From Curtobacterium sp. VKM Ac-2865 (GTDB taxonomy: Bacteria; Actinomycetota; Actinomycetes; Actinomycetales; Microbacteriaceae): a stretch of 64,000 nucleotides of DNA. The DNA is taken from NCBI RefSeq assembly GCF_015350905.1, contig NZ_JADKRZ010000006.1, positions 62,001 to 126,000 of the forward strand, given 5' to 3'. Shown piece by piece: positions 55,376-64,000 of the stretch; within the stretch, counting starts at the first letter, position 1, and every line of letters begins with the position of its first letter. The position numbers and the translations under genes were made by a program. The notes under the pieces were generated by a model that saw only the letters and a list, made by a program, of their open reading frames with translations, was not told where the DNA came from and did not search any database.

Positions 55376-57037
55376 CTACGGCGCGATGAAGCGTCCCGCC
55401 GCCTGGTCCTCGAGCGCGGACGCCTTCGCCAGGTAGTGCACCTTCTTGCCCGTGGCGTTGTACGGCAGCGCCGCGACGAACCGGTAGCGCCTGGGCCGCT
55501 TGTACCGCGCGAGGCCCGGGTGCGATCCGGTCCAGTCCTCCAGCGCCGAGGCCGCGGCGGTGTCGTCGTCCGGCAGGCCCCGCTCGGCGCGGACGACGTA
55601 CGCCACGACGACCTCGCCCCAGCGCTCGTCGGGCACCCCGACCACGATCGAGTCGTCGACACCGGGGTGCTCCTGCAGCACGGCCTCGACCTGCACCGGG
55701 TGCACGTTCTCCCCGCCGGAGATGACCATGTCGTCCTTCCGCCCGACGATGGTCACGCGCTCGTGCTCGTCCCACGTCGCCAGGTCGCCCGGGTAGAACC
55801 AGCCGTTCGCGAACTTCTCGGCCTCGAGCCCCGGGTTCCGGTACGAGTAGCCGGACTTCACCGTGCGCACGGCGAACTCGCCGATCTCACTGCCGTCCTG
55901 CGGCACGGTGTCCGTCGGGTCTGCGAGCTTGTCGGCGTACACGCGCACCACGGCGACGTCGTCGTCCGTCGACGCCCGACCGGTCGAGCCCGCGCCGTCG
56001 GGGAAGTCCTCGGGGCGCAGGAACGTGTTCCAGAACGTCTCGGTCGTGCCGTAGCCGTTGAAGATCCGCGGGGACAGCAGCTCCTGGTAGCGGAGCGCAG
56101 CGGCCCGGTCGAGCGGGGCCCCCATCGTGACGATCCCGTGCAACGACGACAGGTCGCGGGGACGGCGTTCCTGGGCGTTCGCGAGCTGCACGAGGTTCGG
56201 CGGCGCACCGATGAGGAACGTCAGCTGTTCCGACTCGACGAGGTCGAGCACCCGGTCGGCGTCGAAGTGCCGGAGCGTGGTGAGTTCGGCGCCGACGTAG
56301 AACACCGGGTTCGGGCCGCCCGAGTACAGCCCCCCGCGGTGGAAGAGCGGCGACATGTTGAGCGTCTTGTCGAACGGGCTGAGCGGGAAGTGCATGATCA
56401 CGTCGTGCGCGCTGAGCACCTCGACCAGGCTCGGCAGCGGCACGGGCTTCGGCCGTCCGGTGGTCCCCGACGTGTAGAGCCGGGTGGTCTCGTCGTAGGT
56501 GCTGCGCGGCTCGGTGTCCGCGAGCTCCGACGCGGTGACCGGCTCGGCCGCGAGCAGCTCGGCGAAGCCGTCGTGCTCTCCGCCCACGGTGACGACGTGG
56601 TCGGGGCGGTGCGAGGCGGATTCCAGCGCGGCGACGAGGTCGTCGTTCCGCACGGCGTCGTGGACGAGCACGACGGGGGCGGAGTCGTCGACGATGAAGG
56701 CGACCTCGTCCGGGGCCAGCCGGAAGTTGGTCGGTGAGAACACGGCCCCGATGCGGTGGCACGCCAGGTAGAGCATCGCGAACTCGGGGGAGTTGAACAG
56801 CTCGACCATGACGACCGATCCGCGGACCGCGCCGTGCCGGACGAGCCAGCCGCCGATCCGGTCGACGGCGTCACCGAGTTCCGCGTACGTCCACGACCGG
56901 TCGGTGTCGGGGTCGCGCAGGGCCGGCCGTGCGGCGAAGCGGTGCGTGTTCCGCTGGAAGCCGTTGACGTAGGTGTAGCTGCCCTCGAACACCTCGCGGA
57001 AGCGGGTCGAGTCGTAGTCGGATCGGGTCTCGGTCAT
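55376..57037 (-). CDS. AMP-binding acyl-CoA synthetase (fatty acid--CoA ligase)
   Basis: A 553-residue ANL-superfamily adenylating enzyme that activates a carboxylic acid with ATP and loads it on CoA. The P-loop RLYTSGTTGRPKP is near residue 195, GYGTTE near 327, GWFYPGDLATWDEHERVTIVGRKDDMVISGGENVHPVQVE covers motifs A7-A8, and the catalytic lysine is in NATGKKVHYLAK near the C-terminus. The ATG at 57037 has AGGGAGCG upstream; longer starts add an Arg-rich leader. The chain length it prefers cannot be read from sequence. Confidence 0.92.
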   Translation of the reverse strand: MTETRSDYDSTRFREVFEGSYTYVNGFQRNTHRFAARPALRDPDTDRSWTYAELGDAVDRIGGWLVRHGAVRGSVVMVELFNSPEFAMLYLACHRIGAVFSPTNFRLAPDEVAFIVDDSAPVVLVHDAVRNDDLVAALESASHRPDHVVTVGGEHDGFAELLAAEPVTASELADTEPRSTYDETTRLYTSGTTGRPKPVPLPSLVEVLSAHDVIMHFPLSPFDKTLNMSPLFHRGGLYSGGPNPVFYVGAELTTLRHFDADRVLDLVESEQLTFLIGAPPNLVQLANAQERRPRDLSSLHGIVTMGAPLDRAAALRYQELLSPRIFNGYGTTETFWNTFLRPEDFPDGAGSTGRASTDDDVAVVRVYADKLADPTDTVPQDGSEIGEFAVRTVKSGYSYRNPGLEAEKFANGWFYPGDLATWDEHERVTIVGRKDDMVISGGENVHPVQVEAVLQEHPGVDDSIVVGVPDERWGEVVVAYVVRAERGLPDDDTAAASALEDWTGSHPGLARYKRPRRYRFVAALPYNATGKKVHYLAKASALEDQAAGRFIAP

Positions 57038-57166
57038 CGTCGCTCCCTGGTTCGTGCGGCGCGCTGGGCGCACCGCATGCCAGCGTAATCGGGAGATGTG
57101 ACGTCGGCTCGTGTGGCGCACTGCAGGCTGCGCACCCCGGCGACCGCACCGGTCGCGCAGACCGGT

Positions 57167-57209
57167 GCCGAGCCTCCTGTCCGTCCCTGACCCGCTCTGG
57201 AGGCTCGGC
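57167..57209 (-). terminator. Hairpin after the large membrane-protein gene (repeat family, diverged)
   Basis: GCCGAGCCTCC (57167-57177) pairs perfectly with GGAGGCTCGGC (57199-57209) just beyond the stop of the gene ending at 57215. The bases GGTGCCGAGCCTCC resemble the arms of copies A-C. Confidence 0.55.
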
Positions 57210-57214
57210 TCGGC

Positions 57215-59692
57215 TCAGCCGCGCAGGTCCGGTTCGAGCACACGCACCCAGAGCCACGTGGCCAGCGCCACGGCCACGCTCGCGCAGGCCACGACGGCCA
57301 GGGCGACGGGCGGGACGTGGGTGCCGGCAGAGCCGGAGTAGACGGCTGCGCCGAGTGCGACGCCGACGCCGGCGACGGCCGCGTACCGGGTCCGGGAGTG
57401 TGCCCAGAGGGCGCTGCCCGCCGAGCCCGCGACCGGCAGGAGGGTGGCGACGAGGGCACCGAGGCCGCCGACGCAGAGCGTGATGGCGAACTCGGACACG
57501 AGCGCCGTCCAGAACCCCGCGCCGGGTGTCAGGCTGTGGAGCACCCAGCCGACCGCCGCGAGGACGAGCAGGCCGACCGACCGCCAGGTCGCGCTGCGGG
57601 CGCAGGCGGCGATGCCGGCGCCGAGGCGTAGCGCTCCCGTGTCGGCGTCCGGACGACCCACCGGCACCAGGAGCACGCCGATGACGAGGGCGGGGGAGAG
57701 GTCGGCGGCGCGTGTGACACCGCAGGCGACGAGCGCGGCGAGGACCAGCCATGGCGAGACGCGCCAGCCGATCGTGTGTCGGTCGGCGCCGGCCGCCCAC
57801 CGGGTGGTGAGGACCACGGCCGCCGTGAGCGCCGCGGTGCCGAGCAGGACGGCGATGGCGAGGCGGACGTAGCGGGCCTCGAGCGAGACCTCGACGGCGA
57901 GCAGGGTCAGGAAGCCGGCCAGCACCACGGCGATGCCGATCGAGGCCCAGGCGGGCAGGGCGTCGTCGCCGCGGGTGCGCTCGGTCCGGGGTCGGTTGCG
58001 GCCCGTGAACGAGGCGAGACGGAGCGACACGCGGCCACGGAGCGTCCTGGCGACGAGCCGTGCGGGGCCGGCGACGAGGAGGAGGAACCCCGCGGCGACG
58101 GCAGCGGCGACCGCGAGGGTGCGCCACGAGGCCGAGGACTGGATCGTGGGGACGGCACGGTCGAACGAGGTGGCGGTTGTCCAGTCGCCGGCGGGGCCGG
58201 ACCAGTCGGTGCCTCGGCCGCTACCGGGTCCCGTGCCGCCGCCGGGACCCGCGGCGTCGCTGGGGCCGCTGCTGCTGCCGGTGCCGTCGTTCCCCGTGGC
58301 GCCGCCGCCGGTGCTGCTGCCGTCGTTGCCGTTGCCGTCGCCACTGCCGGTGCCGTTGCTGTTGCCGGTGCCCGGGCTGCCGGTGGAGCCGCCGTTCGAG
58401 GGCCCGTGGCCCTGCTGGCCCGAGCCGCCGGGCGTCGCGCCGTCCGCGGAGCCGGTCGTCCCCGTGGGCGTGGACCCGGGGACACCGGCGCTCGCGGCCG
58501 ACAGCACCACCCGCACGGACGCTGACGGGGCCGAGTGGTTGCCCGCGGCGTCGTGCTGCAGCGCCGAGACGAGGTGGCGACCTGGCGAGAAGCGGGACCC
58601 GCTCGTGGAACACGACCACGACCGGTCGGCGGCGACGGTCGTCCCGCACACCGGGACGCGGTCGACGTACACCGTGAGCTCGGCGCCGGCCTCGCCGGTC
58701 CCGCGCACCGTCATCGGCTGCACGACGACGCGGGCACCGGCGACCGGGGACGTGACGCGGGGTGCGGCCGGCGGCGTGCGGTCGAACGTCACCGACACCG
58801 GCTGCGACGCGGCACTCCGCAGGTCGGACAGGTAGCCAGCCGCGGTGCTCGCCGTCTGGGTCGCCGTCATCGACACGGTGCCGCTCGGGCGGGGCGTGGC
58901 CCCGATCGCCCACGAGACCACCCAGCGGCCGTCGGACCCGACCGTCGCGGTGCGTTCGGCGCGCGAGCCGGACACGGTCACCGTGACCGTCATGCCCGCG
59001 TCGCCACTGCCGGAGACCGAGCCGGTGGTCGTCCCGCGGCTCGTGACGACCGGCGGGACGACGACGTCCGCGGCGGGCGCGTCGGCCGTGCGCCGGGTGG
59101 AGTCCGACGTGTCCTGCACGGTGAACACCTGCTGCGCGCCGCTGCGGACGGTGCCCGAGCAGGACCAGGCGCCGCGGGGGTCGGTCGTGGCGGTGCAGAC
59201 GGAGGAACTCGTGACGCGGGGGTCGATCACCCGCACGGTGTCACCCGGCGTGGCCGTGCCGTGGAACGCCCCGGTGGCGCTGGTGATGTCGCCGGGGTCG
59301 GCGATCGTCGGGTCGGTCGGGGGGAGCCCGGTCGGCGGGGGCGACGTCGGTGCGCCGGGCCGTGCGGGTTCGGGGGACGGGGACGCGGTGGGGCGCAGGG
59401 CGGACAGGGCGTTCGTGTCCGGGTCCGGCACCGGGGTCGGGGCCGGAGCGGTGTCCGCGTCCGTGTCCGTGCTGTCGGCGCCGGCGCCGGTGCTGGTGCT
59501 GGCGCTGGTGCCGGTGGCCTGCGTGTCCGAGCCGGTGGTGCCCGCCGCGGCGACGGCCGGTGCGCCGCCGAGCACCAGGAGCGCGGCTGCGAGCACCGCT
59601 GCGGCGATCCCGGTCGCCGCCGTCCGGGCGCGTCGGGACGGGCCGTCACCCCTGACGGCCCTGGTGTCCACGTGGTCCCCGCGCGTGTTCAT
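57215..59692 (-). CDS. Large exported Ig-like-domain membrane protein of unknown function
   Basis: An 825-residue protein. Residues 20-50 are a signal-like hydrophobic segment, 50-150 a Thr/Asp/Pro-rich stretch, 150-400 repeated beta-strand units resembling bacterial Ig-like domains (CSGTVRSGAQQVFTVQD, TVTVTVSGSRAERTATVGSDGRWVVS, TVRGTGEAGAELTVYVDRVPVCGTTV), 410-505 a Gly/Ser/Thr/Asn linker and 535-825 about nine membrane segments. It should be anchored in the membrane with a large adhesive-looking outer part. GGGGGA precedes the ATG. No homologous function is known to me. The linker DNA has a strong periodic GGC/GGT/AGC bias prone to slippage. Confidence 0.75.
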   Translation of the reverse strand: MNTRGDHVDTRAVRGDGPSRRARTAATGIAAAVLAAALLVLGGAPAVAAAGTTGSDTQATGTSASTSTGAGADSTDTDADTAPAPTPVPDPDTNALSALRPTASPSPEPARPGAPTSPPPTGLPPTDPTIADPGDITSATGAFHGTATPGDTVRVIDPRVTSSSVCTATTDPRGAWSCSGTVRSGAQQVFTVQDTSDSTRRTADAPAADVVVPPVVTSRGTTTGSVSGSGDAGMTVTVTVSGSRAERTATVGSDGRWVVSWAIGATPRPSGTVSMTATQTASTAAGYLSDLRSAASQPVSVTFDRTPPAAPRVTSPVAGARVVVQPMTVRGTGEAGAELTVYVDRVPVCGTTVAADRSWSCSTSGSRFSPGRHLVSALQHDAAGNHSAPSASVRVVLSAASAGVPGSTPTGTTGSADGATPGGSGQQGHGPSNGGSTGSPGTGNSNGTGSGDGNGNDGSSTGGGATGNDGTGSSSGPSDAAGPGGGTGPGSGRGTDWSGPAGDWTTATSFDRAVPTIQSSASWRTLAVAAAVAAGFLLLVAGPARLVARTLRGRVSLRLASFTGRNRPRTERTRGDDALPAWASIGIAVVLAGFLTLLAVEVSLEARYVRLAIAVLLGTAALTAAVVLTTRWAAGADRHTIGWRVSPWLVLAALVACGVTRAADLSPALVIGVLLVPVGRPDADTGALRLGAGIAACARSATWRSVGLLVLAAVGWVLHSLTPGAGFWTALVSEFAITLCVGGLGALVATLLPVAGSAGSALWAHSRTRYAAVAGVGVALGAAVYSGSAGTHVPPVALAVVACASVAVALATWLWVRVLEPDLRG

Positions 59693-59864
59693 GTCCCCCC
59701 ATCCCACGCGACGCAGGCCGATCGGTCAATCCACCTCGCGGGGGATCTGTGATTCCCGGCCGTGACGCGCCCCGTTCCACGGCCTCCGCCGAACGTCGGG
59801 TGTGCGGCACGCGGGAATCCTCCGTGAACCGCGGAACGAGCACGGAGCACGCGCGTGCCGTCGT

Positions 59865-59870
59865 TAGAAT
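59865..59870 (+). promoter_or_regulatory. -10 box upstream of the LemA gene
   Basis: TAGAAT lies 77 bp before the LemA ATG in the 255-bp divergent gap. An 8-bp inverted pair GATTCCCG (59751-59758) / CGGGAATC (59812-59819) is also present there; nothing else in this gap is recognisable. Confidence 0.35.
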
Positions 59871-59947
59871 CGACGCTGGTCCGTCCGGCCGCGCAGCTGC
59901 TGCCGGTCCGGCCGTGGACAACCCGACGCGACAAGGAGCACTCCCGC

Positions 59948-60529
59948 ATGGACACCGGACTCATCACGACCCTGATCGTCGTCGGCGTCGTGGTCGTGCT
60001 CCTCGTGGTCGTCGGGATCTACCTCTGGGTCACGTACAACTCCCTGGTCACGATGAAGGTCCGTGTCGACGAGGCCTGGAGCGACATCTCCGTGCAGCTC
60101 AAGCGCCGCGCCGACCTGATCCCGACGATCGTCAGCACCGTCAAGGGGTACGCGACGCACGAGAAGGCCGTGTTCGACGACGTCACGAAGGCCAGGGCCG
60201 AGACCCTGAGCGCGGGCGACGCCGACCAGGCCTCCGCGGCCGAGGGGCACATGCAGAAGGCCCTCAAGAGCGTGTTCGCCGTCGCCGAGGGGTACCCGCA
60301 GCTGCAGTCGAGCCAGAACTTCCTGCAGCTGCAGACCGAGCTCGTCGACACCGAGGACAAGATCCAGTCGGCCCGACGCTTCTACAACGGCGGCGTCCGC
60401 GAGCTGAACACCAAGATCAAGGTGTTCCCGAACTCCTCGTTCGCCAAGAGCCGTGGCTTCACCGAGGCCTCCTTCTTCGAGACGACCGAGCCCGCGGCGA
60501 TCGCGGAACCGCCGCGCGTCCAGTTCTGA
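59948..60529 (+). CDS. LemA family protein
   Basis: A 193-residue LemA protein: an N-terminal membrane segment (residues 5-29), then a long helical bundle with WVTYNSLVTMKVRVDEAWSDISVQLKRRADLIPTIVSTVKGYATHE and RRFYNGGVRELNTKIKVFPNSSFAK, which define the family. The cellular role is uncertain; in many bacteria lemA lies next to an M48 protease gene, as here (22 bp apart), so the two probably work together on membrane proteins. AAGGAG precedes the ATG. Confidence 0.93.
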   Translation: MDTGLITTLIVVGVVVVLLVVVGIYLWVTYNSLVTMKVRVDEAWSDISVQLKRRADLIPTIVSTVKGYATHEKAVFDDVTKARAETLSAGDADQASAAEGHMQKALKSVFAVAEGYPQLQSSQNFLQLQTELVDTEDKIQSARRFYNGGVRELNTKIKVFPNSSFAKSRGFTEASFFETTEPAAIAEPPRVQF

Positions 60530-60551
60530 CCCGGCGGCACGGCCCCCACGC

Positions 60552-61454
60552 ATGTACAGCGCCATCGCGCGCAACAAGCGCAACACGGTCCTGATCGTCC
60601 TGGTCTTCCTGGCGATCATCGGGGCGCTCGGCTTCCTCGGCGGGTACCTCGCCGGCAACGTCTCGATCGGCTTCATCGTGCTGGTCGTGGCCCTCGGATA
60701 CGCGGTCCTGCAGTACTTCACCGCCGCCCGGCAGGCCACGGCGATCGCCGGCGGCATCGAGATCGACCGCACGACGGAACCCCGGCTCTGGCGCACCGTG
60801 GAGAACCTCGCCATCGCGACGGGCATGCCGATGCCGCGCGTGTACGTCATCCGTGACCCGGCCCCGAACGCCTTCGCCACGGGCCGCGACCCCGAGCACG
60901 CCGTGGTGGCAGCGACCACCGGGCTGCTCGAGCTCATGGACGACCAAGAGCTCCAGGGCGTCATGGCGCACGAGCTCGGACACGTCCGGAACCACGACAT
61001 CCGGGTGTCGACGATGGTCTTCGGGCTCGTCGTCGCCGTCGGGCTGATCGCCGACGTGCTCCTGCGCATCTCGCTCTTCAGCGGCCTGTCCGGCGGCCGG
61101 AACCGGAACAGCGACACCGGTGGCGGCACGAACCCGGTCCTGCTCGTCGCCGGACTCGCGGCCGTGGTCGTGGCGCCGATCGCGGCGATGGGCGTGCAGG
61201 CCGCGGTGTCCCGGCAGCGCGAGTACCTGGCCGACGCCACTGGCGCGCTCACCACTCGGCACCCGGAGGGCCTGGCCAGAGCGCTCGAGAAGCTCGGCGC
61301 GTACGGCCGCCCGACGCAGACGCAGAACTCCTCGATGGCGCACCTGTGGATCGCCGACCCGATGCGACCGGGCGTGATGGACCGGCTGTTCTCGACGCAC
61401 CCGCCGCTGCCCGACCGCGTCGCCCGGCTGCGCGGGATCCAGGACCGCTTCTAG
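60552..61454 (+). CDS. htpX: M48 family zinc metalloprotease (HtpX-like)
   Basis: A 300-residue membrane protease. Two N-terminal membrane segments (about 12-32 and 36-58), the zinc motif VMAHELGHVRNHD (HExxH) near residue 138, two more hydrophobic segments, and the third ligand in SRQREYLADATGALTTRHPEGLARALEKL are present, ending with FSTHPPLPDRVARLRGI. HtpX degrades misfolded membrane proteins. It is paired with lemA and overlaps the convergent glycosylase gene by 4 nt. Confidence 0.92.
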   Translation: MYSAIARNKRNTVLIVLVFLAIIGALGFLGGYLAGNVSIGFIVLVVALGYAVLQYFTAARQATAIAGGIEIDRTTEPRLWRTVENLAIATGMPMPRVYVIRDPAPNAFATGRDPEHAVVAATTGLLELMDDQELQGVMAHELGHVRNHDIRVSTMVFGLVVAVGLIADVLLRISLFSGLSGGRNRNSDTGGGTNPVLLVAGLAAVVVAPIAAMGVQAAVSRQREYLADATGALTTRHPEGLARALEKLGAYGRPTQTQNSSMAHLWIADPMRPGVMDRLFSTHPPLPDRVARLRGIQDRF

Positions 61455-62737
61455 TCGACGGTGTCCCGGGCTGCCACAGCGTCGGCCTCGGCCTCGGGGT
61501 CGGTCGCGTCGGCGTCGTCGGCTGCCTCGTGCGGGACGAGCGGCACACCGAGCGCTCCCGCGACCCGGGCCGCCGCCGTGCCCCGGTCGGTGACCTCGAC
61601 GCCGTCGAGCCCCTGCCACGCTGCCGCAGCACGCAGGGTCACGGCGAGGCGTTCGGCGTCGATCTGCGCCGTGTCCTGGTCCCAGGCGGTGCGCACCCGC
61701 AGCACGCCACGCTGCCGGTCGCTCTTGAGGTCGACCCGTCCCACGAGGGCGTCGTCCTGCAGCACCGGCAGCACGTAGTACCCGAAGACCCGCTTCGGCG
61801 CAGGTGTGTAGATCTCGATCCGGTAGTGGAAGTCGTACATCCGCTCGGCCCGGCGCCGGAACCACACGACCGGGTCGAACGGGCTCAGCACGGCGTCGGC
61901 CGACATCGTGCGGGGGACCCGGGCGTCAGCGTGCAGCCAGGCACGCTCCCGCCAGCCCTCGACCCGGACGGGCAGGAGCACACCGGCGTCCTGCAGGTCG
62001 GCGATCGCGGCCGCGGTGTCGTCCGAGCGCAGCCGGTAGTGGTCGGCGATGTCCGCCCGGGTGCCGACCCCGATCGCCCGGGTGGCCCGTGCGACGAGCT
62101 CGCGGATCGCGTCCGGGCGCGCGGGGGCGTCGTCGAGGAACCCGGCGGGGAGCACCTGGTCGGGCAGGGCGTACACGCGCTCGAAGCCGGTGCGACCGGC
62201 GCTGACGACGTCGCCCCACCGGAACATCTGCTCGAGCCCGGTCTTGACGTCGCTCCAGCCCCACCACGGGCCCCGGCGGACGTTGGCCTCGTGCTCGACG
62301 GCGCTGGCGGGCATCGGGCCCTCGGCGGCGAGCAGCGTGCGGAGTTCCTGCCGGACGGTGGCGGTGGACGCGACCCAGGCGGCACGGGTGGGACCGGCGT
62401 CGCGCTCCCGCATCGCGTCCATCTTCCACCGGAACAACCGCAGGTCGTCGCGCGGGACGAAGGCGGCCTCGTGCGCCCAGTACTCGACGTACGGCCCCCG
62501 CTTCGTGAAGGTCAGGCGGTCGAGTGCGCTGCGGTCGTAGGCACCGAGTCGAGCGAACAACGGCAGGTAGTGGCTGCGCTCGAAGACGTTCACGGAGTCG
62601 ATCTGCAGCAGGCCGAGCCGACCGATCGTGGCGGTCAGGGAACGGGTGGTCGCGGGATCGGTCCTGGGCCGTCCGAAGCCCTGCGCCGCCAGGCTGACGC
62701 GACGTGCCTCGGCGGCGGAGAGCGTGGAACGGGCCAT
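61451..62737 (-). CDS. Winged-helix DNA glycosylase of the AlkX/YcaQ (HTH_42) family
   Basis: A 428-residue protein of the AlkZ-like superfamily, which excises bulky N-alkylated bases and unhooks interstrand crosslinks. The catalytic Q-phi-D motif is in GLLQIDSVNVFERSHYLPLFARLG (QID near residue 46), the version found in YcaQ/AlkX rather than the QxQ of AlkZ; YVEYWAHEAAFVP and DLKSDRQRGVLRV are further family segments. The start at 62737 has TAGGGT 7 nt upstream (leaderless). The Asp/Ala-rich last 25 residues are variable. It is divergent from an AI-2E-type transporter gene. Confidence 0.88.
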   Translation of the reverse strand: MARSTLSAAEARRVSLAAQGFGRPRTDPATTRSLTATIGRLGLLQIDSVNVFERSHYLPLFARLGAYDRSALDRLTFTKRGPYVEYWAHEAAFVPRDDLRLFRWKMDAMRERDAGPTRAAWVASTATVRQELRTLLAAEGPMPASAVEHEANVRRGPWWGWSDVKTGLEQMFRWGDVVSAGRTGFERVYALPDQVLPAGFLDDAPARPDAIRELVARATRAIGVGTRADIADHYRLRSDDTAAAIADLQDAGVLLPVRVEGWRERAWLHADARVPRTMSADAVLSPFDPVVWFRRRAERMYDFHYRIEIYTPAPKRVFGYYVLPVLQDDALVGRVDLKSDRQRGVLRVRTAWDQDTAQIDAERLAVTLRAAAAWQGLDGVEVTDRGTAAARVAGALGVPLVPHEAADDADATDPEAEADAVAARDTVD

Positions 62738-62744
62738 GCGATCG

Positions 62745-62750
62745 ACCCTA
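62745..62750 (-). promoter_or_regulatory. -10 box of the glycosylase gene (leaderless)
   Basis: Minus-strand TAGGGT ends 7 nt before the ATG at 62737. It lies 75 bp from the rightward -10 box at 62820. Confidence 0.4.
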
Positions 62751-62819
62751 CTGAGCACCGCCGACGACGCCTGCCGGAACCCACATGTCGCATCTGGAAC
62801 CCGACGGGCGGGCCGCGGA

Positions 62820-62825
62820 TAGGAT
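62820..62825 (+). promoter_or_regulatory. -10 box of the AI-2E-type transporter gene (leaderless)
   Basis: TAGGAT ends 7 nt before ATG 62833, with no Shine-Dalgarno sequence. Confidence 0.4.
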
Positions 62826-62832
62826 CGTCGGC

Positions 62833-64000
62833 ATGGCTTGGGGCAAGAAGAACCGTGACGCACCCGCACCCGCACCCGTGGTCGTGACCCCGAGGACGCA
62901 CCCCGACCCCGTGGTCGAGGACGCGGTGCCGACGAGTGTCCGCATCGCGGGTGCCTGGTCGTGGCGCGTGCTCGTCGTCGTCGGGGTGATCGCGCTCTTC
63001 ATCTGGCTGATGACGATCTTCAGCGAGATCCTCATCCCCTTCCTGGTCGGCATCGTCATCTCGGCGCTCCTCGTCCCCATCTCGAACTGGCTGCAGCGGC
63101 ACCACGTGCCGAAGTGGCTCGCGATCGTGATGAGCCTGCTGGGTGGCATCGCCGCTGTCGGCGCGCTCATCTGGCTCGTCGTCGACCAGGTCATCGCGTC
63201 GTACCCGTCCCTGCGTGACCGCACGGTGGACCAGTACGCGAACATCAAGGACCTCGTCCTGAACTCCGGCCTGGGCATTACGCAGGGCGACGTCAACGGC
63301 TGGCTCAACGACGGCACGAAGTGGCTGCAGGAGAACTCGGCGTCGATCCTGTCCGGGGTCGCGAGCGCCGGGTCGAGCGCCACGCACGCGTTCGAGGCGC
63401 TGTTCATCATCCTGTTCACGACGATCTTCCTGCTCATCGACGGCAAGAACGTCTGGCGCTGGACCGTCCGGCTGTTCCCGCGCAAGGCCCGTGCCGCGGT
63501 CGACGGCGCCGGTGTCGCCGGGTGGATCACCCTCACGAGCTTCATCCGCGTGCAGATCTTCGTCGCCTTCGTCGACGCGGTCGGCATCGGTGGTGGCGCC
63601 TTCATCGTCGGGCTGTTCTTCGGCGGCCTGCCGCTCGTCATCCCGATCGCCGCGTTCGTGTTCCTCGGGGCGTTCATCCCCGTCGTCGGCGCGATCGTCA
63701 CCGGGTTCCTGGCGATCTTCGTCGCCCTCATCTTCAACGGGCCGGTCGCCGCGGTGCTCGTCCTCGCCGTCGTGCTCCTCGTGCAGCAGATCGAGGGCCA
63801 CATCCTGCAGCCGCTCGTGATGGGCAACGCCGTCAAGGTGCACCCGCTCGCGGTCGTCCTCGGCGTCACCGCGGCCTCGGGCCTCGCGGGCATCGCCGGT
63901 GCGTTCTTCGCCGTCCCGCTCATCGCCACGCTGAACGCCATGGTCACCACCATCGCGAGCGGTCGCTGGCGTCGACTCGACTCCGACCACGTGCTCGAGG
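62833..64000 (+). CDS. AI-2E family transporter, 3' end missing
   Basis: The first 389 codons of a membrane protein of the AI-2E transporter/PerM family (PF01594), running off the window. A charged N-terminus of about 45 residues precedes paired membrane segments (about 50-70 and 72-95), a soluble domain (about 125-180: YPSLRDRTVDQYANIKDLVLNSG) and a second membrane block with FGGLPLVIPIAAFVFLGAFIPVVGAIVTG and VLLVQQIEGHILQPLVMGNAVKVHPLAVVLGV, both diagnostic. Known members export autoinducer-2 or exchange Na+ and H+; which applies here is open. Confidence 0.9.
   Translation, partial: MAWGKKNRDAPAPAPVVVTPRTHPDPVVEDAVPTSVRIAGAWSWRVLVVVGVIALFIWLMTIFSEILIPFLVGIVISALLVPISNWLQRHHVPKWLAIVMSLLGGIAAVGALIWLVVDQVIASYPSLRDRTVDQYANIKDLVLNSGLGITQGDVNGWLNDGTKWLQENSASILSGVASAGSSATHAFEALFIILFTTIFLLIDGKNVWRWTVRLFPRKARAAVDGAGVAGWITLTSFIRVQIFVAFVDAVGIGGGAFIVGLFFGGLPLVIPIAAFVFLGAFIPVVGAIVTGFLAIFVALIFNGPVAAVLVLAVVLLVQQIEGHILQPLVMGNAVKVHPLAVVLGVTAASGLAGIAGAFFAVPLIATLNAMVTTIASGRWRRLDSDHVLE

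Overview
The window is high-GC actinobacterial chromosome. Dense head-to-tail genes, frequent GTG starts, and the sets glmU-prs, rplY-pth-mfd-mazG and hisS-eno-ftsB-DUF501 point to Microbacteriaceae. Curtobacterium is my best guess, as an inference from gene content and protein style, not a database result. No transposase, integrase, phage gene, rRNA operon or CRISPR array is visible, so the region reads as core chromosome with plant-polysaccharide catabolic islands.

Layout. 1-5200: end of a cyclase-family gene, an SDR oxidoreductase, a divergent NmrA-like/TetR pair, a GrpB-family gene, then an unrecognised tight trio (secreted protein, lipoprotein, membrane protein). 5200-9900: a VIT-family metal transporter, an acetylxylan esterase and xylB-xylA, all on the minus strand. 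9900-16450: a divergent sugar-oxidation operon (Gfo/Idh/MocA, ThuA-like, Gfo/Idh/MocA, TIM-barrel isomerase, ROK regulator, polyol-type dehydrogenase). 16560-21620: MFS transporter, glmU, prs, a HemK-like methyltransferase. 21600-26160: a membrane-anchored molybdopterin oxidoreductase, a small membrane protein, and divergent gnd and gntK. 26290-38000: a uronate-catabolism island, with lacI-uxaC leftward and ABC transporter, two isomerases, an oxidoreductase, uxuB-like and manD rightward. 38000-52400: housekeeping genes rplY, pth, mfd, nhaA, mazG, hisS, eno, ftsB, DUF501 and a type II NADH dehydrogenase. 52470-64000: tRNA-Leu(UAA), an acyl-lipid desaturase, a ThrE-type exporter, an acyl-CoA synthetase, a large Ser/Gly-rich membrane protein, LemA, HtpX, an AlkX/YcaQ-type glycosylase and a partial AI-2E-type transporter.

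How the genes fit together. Esterase, xylose isomerase and xylulokinase on one side, and glucuronate isomerase, fructuronate reductase-like and mannonate dehydratase on the other, are the two halves needed to use acetylated glucuronoxylan: deacetylation, xylose to xylulose 5-phosphate, and glucuronate to 2-keto-3-deoxygluconate. gnd and gntK connect the same fluxes to the pentose phosphate pathway. The lacI promoter region carries an unusually ordered 36-bp double operator.

Non-coding structure is the most distinctive part. A recurrent palindromic element with core GGAGGCYCGGYGC appears as an intergenic hairpin at least six times, and its arms also turn up inside coding sequence. A degenerate 19-bp-period array of GTCTCG-ending units fills the eno-ftsB gap. 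Three exact-length 25-bp tandem repeats sit in the lacI leader. About a dozen genes show a TANNNT -10 box ending 6-9 nt before the start codon, which suggests leaderless transcripts. I found no clear new defence or secretion system; the best candidates for something undescribed are the repeat families and the 3360-5196 trio.
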